Shown: in pieces, positions 24,717-32,009 of the stretch
Position numbering within the stretch: position 1 is the stretch's first letter
Layout of the letters: each line of letters opens with the position of its first letter
Source of the DNA: an uncultured Pelagibacteraceae bacterium
GTDB lineage: Bacteria > Pseudomonadota > Alphaproteobacteria > Pelagibacterales > Pelagibacteraceae
Assembly (NCBI GenBank): GCA_902539035.1
Contig: CACBHL010000002.1
Coordinates: 33,770-97,769, forward strand
DNA length: 64,000 nucleotides
Reading direction: 5' to 3'
Made by a program: the position numbers and the translations under genes
The notes under the pieces: model-generated
The model's input: only the letters and a program-made list of their open reading frames with translations
Told to the model about the DNA's origin: nothing
The model's database searches: none

Positions 24717-25559
24717 GTGAATAAAAAAACATCAAAACTTAAAAAATTTTTAAATGATAAAAATTCATATAAGGTTCCATCATGTCATGATCCTTTGACA
24801 GCTAAATTAATTGAAAAAAAAGGTTTTAAAGTTTCATTCATTGGTGGTTTTGCTCTTTCCTCAGCTAGTCTTGGTTATCCAGACGCAAGTATTATTACTC
24901 AGAAAGAATTAGTAGATGCAACAAAATCAATATGTAATCAAACAAAGAATCCAATAATAGTTGATGCAGATACAGGATTTGGTGGTTTAGCCAATGTATA
25001 TAAAACTGTTAAAGATTTGGAGCAGGTGGGTGCATCAGCTGTAATTTTAGAAGATCAAATTTTTCCAAAAAGATGCGCACTTACAAAAAAAGTAAAATTA
25101 TTAGATTTAAAGAAATCTGAAAAAAGAATTAAAACAGCAATTAAAGCTTCAAAAGAAAATAATAATATTTTGATATTTGCTAGAACTGATGCTTTAAGTG
25201 TGGGCTCTATCAAAGAGTCTATCAAAAGAGCTAAAATGTTTAAAAAACTAGGTGCACATGCCGTATTTATAACCGGAATTAATACTCTTAAAGAAATAAA
25301 ATTAATCAAACACAATTTAAAAAGAATTCCATTAATAATTAATATTACTCAAGATATAAAATTTAATATATCAGAAATTAAGAAAAGTGATTTCAAGTTT
25401 ATTCTTTATTCGCAGCAACTCTTGAATAGCTATATCGATACGGTTAATGCAACTTTAAAATTAATTAAAAATAACAAAAACCCTAAATTTAAAAACAAAG
25501 CGTCAGATACTTTGTCTTTATTAAATTTTAAAAAGTATCTATCAATTGAGAATAACTGA
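24717..25559 (+). CDS. Isocitrate lyase / PEP mutase family protein (PrpB-like)
   Basis: This 280-residue TIM-barrel protein belongs to the isocitrate lyase/PEP mutase superfamily, which includes 2-methylisocitrate lyase PrpB, dimethylmalate lyase, oxaloacetate decarboxylases and phosphonate enzymes. It has the barrel signatures VDADTGFGGLANV (magnesium site), VILEDQIFPKRCAL and IFARTDALSV. The catalytic loop, normally K-K/R-C-G-H in lyases, reads KRCAL: the cysteine is kept, glycine and histidine are replaced. The reaction may therefore differ from PrpB. The start is a GTG 5 bases after the iclR stop. A lyase or hydrolase producing pyruvate and a dicarboxylate would fit the cluster. Confidence 0.82.
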   Translation: MNKKTSKLKKFLNDKNSYKVPSCHDPLTAKLIEKKGFKVSFIGGFALSSASLGYPDASIITQKELVDATKSICNQTKNPIIVDADTGFGGLANVYKTVKDLEQVGASAVILEDQIFPKRCALTKKVKLLDLKKSEKRIKTAIKASKENNNILIFARTDALSVGSIKESIKRAKMFKKLGAHAVFITGINTLKEIKLIKHNLKRIPLIINITQDIKFNISEIKKSDFKFILYSQQLLNSYIDTVNATLKLIKNNKNPKFKNKASDTLSLLNFKKYLSIENN

Positions 25560-25561
25560 AA

Positions 25562-26620
25562 ATGAAAGAATATTATTTAGCCTTTAGACGTAGTTTAAAA
25601 AGTATTATTATTGGCATTATTGGTGGATATATTGGTACGCTAATCAATTTACCATTACCTTGGCTGTTAGGGGCGCTATTACTAAACCTCTTTGTCTCAT
25701 TTAGTAGTTACAAAGTTACTTTTGATAAAAAAATTTTTTTACCTGTTCTTTTAATTATTGGTGTAATTCTTGCAGGTTCCTTCAACATAACTTTACTTTA
25801 TAAAATACACTTGTGGGTTTATTCCTCAATAGCAATGATTTTATGTACAATAGCAGGGACTATTGCAGCATCTTTTTATTTTTATAAAATATGCAAATTT
25901 GATAAATTAGTTTCTGTTTTGGCAGCTTTACCTGGTGCGTTTGTAGTTATAGCTGGAGCAATTAATGATATCACAACAGATAAAAAAAAAAGTGGACAAG
26001 TTGTAATTCCGCAAGCTACTAGAGTTTTATTTATTGTCTTATTTTTACCTTTTATTTTTGTTACTCAGATTGGATATCAAGAAATAGATTCCTTCGGAAA
26101 TACTCCAACATTTGATTTAAGATACTTTGCTGAATTAATATTTTTAATTATAGTGTCTCTAATAGGTACAAAGGTTTTAGAAAAGTTCAGAATTCCATCA
26201 GCACCAATACTTGCAGCGATGATTGTTGCAGGTTTCTTTTATACATTTGAGTTTACTACAGCAAAGTTTCCAGATGTGTTTATAAATGTTGCTTTCGTAT
26301 TTTTAGGATCTGCAATTGGATGCAGGTTAAGCGGATTAGCTCCAAAAGAAATTTTATTTTACTCATTTCATGGAGCAATTATGTCTGCAATTTTATTAGC
26401 AATAGCAGCTTTCTTTGCATACTTGCTAAAAATATTCTTTGGCTTTGATTTTATGTCTGCTTTTTTAAGTTTTGCACCAGGTGGGTTACATGAAATGGTT
26501 GTTATAAGTGTTGCATACAATATAGATCCACTTTTTGTAAGTTATCACCACTTTTTAAGAATTTTTTTCATAATATTTTCTATTCCTTTTATTTTAAAAA
26601 TAATGAAGAAAAAAAAATAA
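25562..26620 (+). CDS. AbrB-family (TIGR03082-type) integral membrane protein
   Basis: This 352-residue protein has about ten hydrophobic segments in two similar halves, each with a glycine/proline-rich repeat (NLPLPWLLGALLLNL near residues 29-43; RIPSAPILAAMIVAGF in the second half). A further block reads FAPGGLHEMVVISVAYNIDPLFVSYHH. Databases call this family AbrB or putative ammonia monooxygenase, but it is a membrane protein, probably a transporter, and unrelated to the DNA-binding AbrB. It sits 2 bases after the PrpB-like gene, so it may transport the same compound or a product. Confidence 0.84.
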   Translation: MKEYYLAFRRSLKSIIIGIIGGYIGTLINLPLPWLLGALLLNLFVSFSSYKVTFDKKIFLPVLLIIGVILAGSFNITLLYKIHLWVYSSIAMILCTIAGTIAASFYFYKICKFDKLVSVLAALPGAFVVIAGAINDITTDKKKSGQVVIPQATRVLFIVLFLPFIFVTQIGYQEIDSFGNTPTFDLRYFAELIFLIIVSLIGTKVLEKFRIPSAPILAAMIVAGFFYTFEFTTAKFPDVFINVAFVFLGSAIGCRLSGLAPKEILFYSFHGAIMSAILLAIAAFFAYLLKIFFGFDFMSAFLSFAPGGLHEMVVISVAYNIDPLFVSYHHFLRIFFIIFSIPFILKIMKKKK

Positions 26621-26670
26621 TTTAAATATTAATAATTAAAATAATAATGTAATTTAGTTTACTTATTACC

Positions 26671-27804
26671 ATGGAAACTAATTCAGTAATTAATCTAAAA
26701 GAACACAAAATTTTTTTTCTAGGAGGAGAGAGTTTTTTAGCTGACGGAAAAAAGGTCATAAGAGGACAAATGTATGTAGAGCAATTTGAACCTCTTAAAA
26801 CTAATAATAAAAATATTATTTTAATTCACGGCGGTGGACAAAGTGGAACAGGTTTTATTACTACGGCGGACGGTAGACGTGGGTGGATGCACGATTTTTT
26901 GTCATTTGGGTATACAGTTTATGTTGTAGATCAACCAGGTAGAGCACGATCAGGTTATTCAGAAAAATTATATGGTGAATATATAGATAGGGAAACAAAT
27001 ATAGACGATGCTGAAAGAAGATTTACGGGTATGTCAAAAAAAGGGAATTGGCCTCAATCAAAAACACATACTCAGTGGCCTGGAACTGGATTAAGAGGAG
27101 ACAAAATTTTTGAGCAATACATGGCCTCACAAGTAAATACGATGTCAGATAGAATTTATATAGAGGAGATGTCAAAAAAAGCACTGTCCGAATTGGTTGA
27201 TTTGATTGGTCACACTGCAGTTTTAGGTCATAGTCAAGGAGGACCTTTTTGTTGGCTTGCTGCTGATTTAAGACCAGACAAAGTAAAATGCTGCATAGCT
27301 GTGGAACCAAATGGACCTCCTTTTTTCAACGTTTCTTACGGAGGTGTGCAGCATAGTCATTTGGATAAGCAAACATTCAAAAAAAATGAGTATGATAAAG
27401 ATTGGTATCAAACCAGTTCTGAGCCAGACCGACTTAATGGCATCACCTATTCACCATTGACATATGACCCCCCTTTAAAAAAAGATGAAAAATTAATTCC
27501 TGAGCTTGATAAAAAAAATACAAAGGACGATTTGGTTCAGTGTTTTTTACAAAAAGAACCTGCAAGAAAATTGAAAAATTTGTCGCAAACGAATATTCTT
27601 ATTTTGACAGGACAGTCCTCTTATCATGCGCCATACGATCATGGAACTAGTAATTTTTTAAACCAGGCAGGTGTTAAGCACGAATTTATTAGACTGGAAG
27701 ACCATGACATAAAGGGTAATGGTCATATGATGATGCATGAAAAAAATAGCAAAGAAATTTCTACATTTATCAGTAAGTGGATAGAAAAAAATTATAGCAT
27801 TTAG
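26671..27804 (+). CDS. Alpha/beta-fold hydrolase (esterase-like)
   Basis: This 377-residue hydrolase has the oxyanion segment ILIHGGGQSGTGF (about 50-62) and the nucleophile elbow GHSQGG with Ser188. The probable catalytic His lies in NGHMMMHEKNS near the end, and the acid is likely the Asp in ILTGQSSYHAPYDH or nearby. It lacks a signal peptide. It follows the AbrB-family gene by 50 bases and precedes pxpB by 39. The long insertion between strand blocks (about 95-160) with a WPQSKTHTQWPG stretch forms a cap domain. The substrate is unknown; an ester or lactone of a carboxylic acid would fit. Confidence 0.82.
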   Translation: METNSVINLKEHKIFFLGGESFLADGKKVIRGQMYVEQFEPLKTNNKNIILIHGGGQSGTGFITTADGRRGWMHDFLSFGYTVYVVDQPGRARSGYSEKLYGEYIDRETNIDDAERRFTGMSKKGNWPQSKTHTQWPGTGLRGDKIFEQYMASQVNTMSDRIYIEEMSKKALSELVDLIGHTAVLGHSQGGPFCWLAADLRPDKVKCCIAVEPNGPPFFNVSYGGVQHSHLDKQTFKKNEYDKDWYQTSSEPDRLNGITYSPLTYDPPLKKDEKLIPELDKKNTKDDLVQCFLQKEPARKLKNLSQTNILILTGQSSYHAPYDHGTSNFLNQAGVKHEFIRLEDHDIKGNGHMMMHEKNSKEISTFISKWIEKNYSI

Positions 27805-27843
27805 TTATTTATGCACAATCAACTACAGATTATATAGAATATA

Positions 27844-28518
27844 ATGATTAATAAAATTATAAATTTAGGTGACTCAGCTCTATATTGCGATTTTGGACAA
27901 GAAGTAAATAAGGAAATTAACTCTAAAGTAATAAAATATTTTAATTCTGTTAGAAAAAGTAATATCGAGGGTGTTACTAATGTTACTCCTTCATACAACA
28001 AACTTATAATTTCTTTTAATTTATCAATCACAAATTTTAAAAAAATAAAAAAAAAAATTGAAACATTAAATATCGATTATGAAAATAAAATTATTAATAA
28101 AGAAATACAAATACCAGTTTGTTGTGAAAACCCTTTTTCTCTAGATATTAAAAGATTAGAAAAAAAATTGAATTTAAACAGAGAACAAATTCTAGAAAAA
28201 TTTTTTAATAAAAAATACTTTTGTTACATGACAGGATTTATAGCTGGTATGCCTTTCTTAGGGGATCTAGATGAAAATATGAGAGCTAATAGGTTAGAAA
28301 CCCCAAGGGTTAAAGTTCCTAAGGGATCAATTGGATTAACTGAACAATTTACAAATATTTATACATTTGAAAGTCCTGGTGGTTGGAATATTATTGGCAA
28401 CACTCCTTTAAATATTTTCGATAGTTTTAATGAAAATGAACCGAACTTAATTAATCCAGGAGACACAGTCATTTTTAAAGAAATAACTTTTAGTGAATAT
28501 AAAAACTACCATGATTAA
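27844..28518 (+). CDS. pxpB: 5-oxoprolinase subunit B
   Basis: PxpB (KipI family) forms with PxpA and PxpC the ATP-dependent 5-oxoprolinase. The 224-residue protein contains the cyclophilin-like signature: FIAGMPFLGDLDEN (about 136-149), RLETPRVKVPKGSIGL and FESPGGWNIIGNTPL. The pxpC start lies inside its 3' end, so both subunits are translationally coupled. The pxpA subunit is at 3390-4163. PxpABC recycles pyroglutamate formed spontaneously from glutamine and glutamyl peptides. Confidence 0.9.
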   Translation: MINKIINLGDSALYCDFGQEVNKEINSKVIKYFNSVRKSNIEGVTNVTPSYNKLIISFNLSITNFKKIKKKIETLNIDYENKIINKEIQIPVCCENPFSLDIKRLEKKLNLNREQILEKFFNKKYFCYMTGFIAGMPFLGDLDENMRANRLETPRVKVPKGSIGLTEQFTNIYTFESPGGWNIIGNTPLNIFDSFNENEPNLINPGDTVIFKEITFSEYKNYHD

Positions 28519-29455
28519 TTCTTATTTCGAGTTAATAAGATCTGGAATAAACACAACCTATCAGGATAAGGGTAGAGAAAATTTATATCATATTGGGATT
28601 CCATATAGTGGAGCTATGGATAATAGAAACTTTCTTATTGCAAATAAATTAGTTAATAACAACTTATATGCACCTGTTTTAGAATTTGCCTATCAAGGTC
28701 CTCATCTTAAATACAAAGGAGATAAAATTAGTATTGCCGTTACCGGCGATGTAATATTTAAAATTATTAAAAATGGAGTTGAAAACATTGGAAATTGTTA
28801 TGAGAGCTATCAAATAGAAAGTGGAGATGAGATAGATATCATCTCAACTAACAAAACAATATATGGATATTTAGCTATTGGTGGTGAAATTGATATAAAA
28901 TTTCAATGGGAGAGTTGTTCAATCAATACTAAAGCTAAAATAGGCTCTAATGATGGAAAGAAATTAGAAAATAAACAGATTATTAAACTATTAAAATTAA
29001 ATTCTAACAAAGATAAAAAAAAAATAAATTATATAAATTCAAAGGTTGAAAATATTAGAGTCATTAAAGGTACAAATTTCAATTACTTTTCAGAGGAAGG
29101 AAAACAAAATTTTTTTGAAAAAAAATTTATAGTTTCAAAACTGTCTGATAGAATGGGGATGAGACTTCAAGGAAATAAAATAGATAATATTGTAAAAACA
29201 AATATAAAATCCGAAGGACTAATTAGAGGCGTAATTCAAGTCCCACCAGATGGAAATCCAATCATAATGTTATCAGATCATGGTACAATTGGGGGCTATC
29301 CAAAAATTGGAGTTGTAGCTAGTGTCGACTATGATCGACTAGTTCAAATATCGCCAGGATCAAAAATTAAATTTACAGAAATACAATTAACTGATGCAGA
29401 AACATTGTTTAAGCTATATGAGATGGATACAGACAATTTACTCAGTCAAATTTAA
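28511..29455 (+). CDS. pxpC: 5-oxoprolinase subunit C (biotin-dependent carboxylase-like)
   Basis: This is the KipA/PxpC-family partner of PxpB. I choose the ATG at 28511 (MINSYFELIRSGINTTYQDKG), which overlaps pxpB by 8 bases; a GTG at 28493 would add six residues. The family signatures are GRENLYHIGIPYSGAMDN, FKIIKNGVENIG, then SDRMGMRLQGNKI and GLIRGVIQVPPDGNPIIMLSDHGTIGGYPKIGVV. The DMT transporter starts on its stop codon. Separation from pxpA by 24 kb is the only oddity. Confidence 0.9.
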   Translation: MINSYFELIRSGINTTYQDKGRENLYHIGIPYSGAMDNRNFLIANKLVNNNLYAPVLEFAYQGPHLKYKGDKISIAVTGDVIFKIIKNGVENIGNCYESYQIESGDEIDIISTNKTIYGYLAIGGEIDIKFQWESCSINTKAKIGSNDGKKLENKQIIKLLKLNSNKDKKKINYINSKVENIRVIKGTNFNYFSEEGKQNFFEKKFIVSKLSDRMGMRLQGNKIDNIVKTNIKSEGLIRGVIQVPPDGNPIIMLSDHGTIGGYPKIGVVASVDYDRLVQISPGSKIKFTEIQLTDAETLFKLYEMDTDNLLSQI

Positions 29456-30327
29456 TGAATGTTATTAGAAAATTACCAGGTCCCTTATTAGTATTCCTTG
29501 GTGCTTGTAGTTTAAGTTTTGGTGGATTAATAGTTAAGTCTTTTGAGGGAGCAACCCTTTGGCAAATCTTATTTTGGAGAACAGTTTTTTTTCTAATAAT
29601 AATTAGTATTTATTTAATCATAACTTACAAAAAAAAAGTATTTAAATCATTCTATAATTTAGGTTTTCCAGGATTTATTGGAGGTTTTGTTTTATCGTTT
29701 GGTTTTTGCGGTTACGTTTTTGCGATGTATAACACTACTGTTGCAAATGCTAATTTCATTATTCAAACTCAAACAATCTTTTTAGCAATTTTTGGATATT
29801 TTTTTTTAAAGGAAAAAATTTCAGTCATCACACTTACTTCTATAATATTAGCAATTTCTGGTATCCTGTTGATGGTAGGAAACTCTTTATCTCCTGGTCA
29901 AATGATAGGAAATATTGCTGCATTTATAATGCCAATTTCGTTTGCAGTTTTAATATTAGTCGTAAGAAAATATCCTAATGTAGATATGGTGCCTGCACAA
30001 TTTATTGCTGGGGTTTTTGCTCTAACCATTGGGTTTTTAATGTCTGGAAAAATTTTAATTTCTACACATGATATTTTTTTAGGTTTCTTGGCAGGTTTTA
30101 TGCAATTAGGATTTGGATTTATTTTAATTACTATTGGTGCTCAAAGAACACCATCCGCTATGGTCGGAATCATAATGTTGACAGAGGCAGTTTTAGGACC
30201 GCTTTGGGCATGGATGTTTATTAATGAACAGCCACCATTTATAGTGATTATTGGAGGTTCAATTGTAATTTTTGCAGTATTACTTCAATTTTACAATCTT
30301 TATTCCATAGAAAAAAAAACTGCTTAA
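29455..30327 (+). CDS. DMT superfamily (EamA) transporter
   Basis: This 290-residue protein has ten hydrophobic segments in two EamA repeats. The first includes FLGACSLSFGGLIVKSFEGATLWQILFWR, and the second the ERTPSA-like region with LTEAVLGPLWAWMFINEQP, a family hallmark. It is the last gene of the operon starting at iclR; its start overlaps the pxpC stop by 1 base. EamA proteins export amino acids, nucleosides or other small metabolites; no substrate can be assigned. Two further EamA genes are at 45352 and 54863. Confidence 0.88.
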   Translation: MNVIRKLPGPLLVFLGACSLSFGGLIVKSFEGATLWQILFWRTVFFLIIISIYLIITYKKKVFKSFYNLGFPGFIGGFVLSFGFCGYVFAMYNTTVANANFIIQTQTIFLAIFGYFFLKEKISVITLTSIILAISGILLMVGNSLSPGQMIGNIAAFIMPISFAVLILVVRKYPNVDMVPAQFIAGVFALTIGFLMSGKILISTHDIFLGFLAGFMQLGFGFILITIGAQRTPSAMVGIIMLTEAVLGPLWAWMFINEQPPFIVIIGGSIVIFAVLLQFYNLYSIEKKTA

Positions 30328-30331
30328 AATA

Positions 30332-30358
30332 TTGACATTGGTTAATATATGATAGAAT
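30332..30358 (+). promoter_or_regulatory. Sigma-70-type promoter for the gcv operon
   Basis: TTGACA at 30332-30337 and TAGAAT at 30353-30358 are separated by 15 bases, slightly shorter than the 17-base optimum. The expected start of transcription, near 30365, coincides with the first bases of the glycine riboswitch. It lies just after the stop of the preceding gene. Confidence 0.6.
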
Positions 30359-30366
30359 ATTTCTTA

Positions 30367-30510
30367 ACGGGAGAGATCACAATTTAATGTGGCACCGAAG
30401 GAGCAACCACCCAGGAAACTCTCAGGTAAAAGGACCGTAACATATTAACTCTGGAAAGAGATTAGATTCTCGCCGAAGGAGTAAAACTCTCAGGCAAATA
30501 TACAGATGGG
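30367..30510 (+). ncRNA. Tandem glycine riboswitch
   Basis: Two glycine aptamers stand in a row upstream of gcvT. Aptamer 1 (30367-30438) opens with ACGGGAGAGA and closes with GGACCGT, whose outer bases pair. Aptamer 2 (about 30448-30510) opens with CTCTGGAAAGAG and closes with ACAGATGGG. Both carry the conserved core GCCGAAGGAG or CACCGAAGGAG and CTCTCAGG. The gcvT start is 16 bases downstream of aptamer 2, so control is probably at translation or by a compact expression platform. Glycine should switch on the cleavage operon. Glycine riboswitches have been reported in SAR11, including upstream of gcvT. Confidence 0.95.
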
Positions 30511-30525
30511 TACTATAGAGTTAGT

Positions 30526-31629
30526 ATGGAAATTAAAAAAACATCTTTAAATAAATTACATCAAGATAGTCAAGCTAAGTTTGTTGAATTTGCTGGTTAT
30601 GAGATGCCAATTCAATACAGTAAAGGTGTTATTGAAGAGCATAGATTTACAAGATCTCATGCTGGTATCTTTGATGTCTCACATATGGGTCAATTATTTA
30701 TTTATGGAAATGAAAATCTAACATCTGATCTTGAAAAAATTTTTCCTTTAGATTTAAAAAATCTTCAACAAAATTGTTCTAAGTATAGTTTTCTTATGAA
30801 CGAAGAGGCTGGTATTTATGATGATCTTATAATTACCAAACTGGAAGATGGATACTTAATTATTTTAAATGCTGCATGCAAAGAAAAAGATTTTGAAATT
30901 TTAAGCAATATATTGTCTAAAAAATATAAATTGGAACTAAGTAATGATAGAGCACTAGTTGCAATACAAGGTCCAAAAGCAGTTGAAATCTTAAATGAAA
31001 CCATAAAGGGGGTTAAGAATTTAACCTTTATGACTGGTGACTGGTTTGATTATAATGGTCAAAAGTTATTTGTTACTAGATCAGGATACACAGGAGAGGA
31101 TGGTTTTGAAGTATCCATTCTAAATGATTTAGCTGAAGAATTTACAAAAATCTTAATTAAGAAGGGTGCAAAACTAATTGGTCTTGGAGCAAGAGATACT
31201 TTGAGATTAGAGGCGGGACTATGCTTATATGGTCATGAATTAGACCTAAATAAAACTCCAGTGGAGGCAAACCTTAAATGGGCAATATCAAAGGAAAGAT
31301 TATCGAGTGGAGGTTTTGTGGGCTCGGATAAAATAATTAACCAAATTAAGGAAGGTGCAAAACAAATAAGAGTTGGAATTAAACCTGAAGGCAGATTGAT
31401 CGCTAGAGAAAAGACTAAAATTTTTAATGAAACCGAATTACCAATTGGAGAAATAACAAGTGGTACATTTGGTCCAAGTATTAATGGTCCAATTGCAATG
31501 GGATATGTTGATAAAGCATTTTCTAAAATTGATACTAAAATATTATTAGAGGTAAGAGGTAAAAAACATCCAGCAAATATTTGTAAGTTACCGTTCTATA
31601 AAAAAAGTTATGTGAAAGGGGTGAATTAA
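30526..31629 (+). CDS. gcvT: Glycine cleavage system T protein (aminomethyltransferase)
   Basis: GcvT moves the methylene carbon from the lipoyl aminomethyl group of GcvH to tetrahydrofolate and releases ammonia. The 367-residue length is standard. Family blocks include [18 protein letters not shown] (about 22-39), [50 protein letters not shown] and [21 protein letters not shown]. It is directly downstream of a tandem glycine riboswitch and is translationally coupled to gcvH (1-base overlap). With no obvious serine or glycine synthesis genes here, its role as a one-carbon source is inferred from the family. Confidence 0.97.
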   Translation: MEIKKTSLNKLHQDSQAKFVEFAGYEMPIQYSKGVIEEHRFTRSHAGIFDVSHMGQLFIYGNENLTSDLEKIFPLDLKNLQQNCSKYSFLMNEEAGIYDDLIITKLEDGYLIILNAACKEKDFEILSNILSKKYKLELSNDRALVAIQGPKAVEILNETIKGVKNLTFMTGDWFDYNGQKLFVTRSGYTGEDGFEVSILNDLAEEFTKILIKKGAKLIGLGARDTLRLEAGLCLYGHELDLNKTPVEANLKWAISKERLSSGGFVGSDKIINQIKEGAKQIRVGIKPEGRLIAREKTKIFNETELPIGEITSGTFGPSINGPIAMGYVDKAFSKIDTKILLEVRGKKHPANICKLPFYKKSYVKGVN

Positions 31630-32009
31630 TGAGTGAAGTTAAATTTTCAAAAGAACATGAGTGGATTATTTTAGAGGGAGATGTAGCCACAATTGGTATA
31701 ACTCAACATGCAACTGAAATGCTAGGTGATATAGTATTTGCAGAATTACCTGAGAAGGGCTCAAATGTAGAAAAAGATGGAACCGCAGGCGTAGTTGAAT
31801 CTACTAAAGCTGCAAGTGACGTTTATACACCTGTAAGTGGGGAGATTGTTGATATAAACCAAGCTATTGTTGATGATCCTGCAAAAATAAATGAGGATCC
31901 TGAGGGTACAGCTTGGTTTTTTAAATTAAAAATGAAAGATATTTCTGAGTTAGATAGTTTAATGAATAAAGAGGAATATGACAAGTTTGCAAAGGAGAGT
32001 TCTAGTTAA
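31629..32009 (+). CDS. gcvH: Glycine cleavage system H protein
   Basis: GcvH is the lipoylated shuttle of the glycine cleavage complex. The 126-residue protein has the lipoyl-attachment lysine at Lys60 in VESTKAASD, inside the normal block [12 protein letters not shown]...[17 protein letters not shown]. The C-terminal [10 protein letters not shown] is typical. It overlaps gcvT and gcvP by 1 base at each side, giving tight stoichiometric coupling in the gcvTHP operon. Confidence 0.97.
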   Translation: MSEVKFSKEHEWIILEGDVATIGITQHATEMLGDIVFAELPEKGSNVEKDGTAGVVESTKAASDVYTPVSGEIVDINQAIVDDPAKINEDPEGTAWFFKLKMKDISELDSLMNKEEYDKFAKESSS

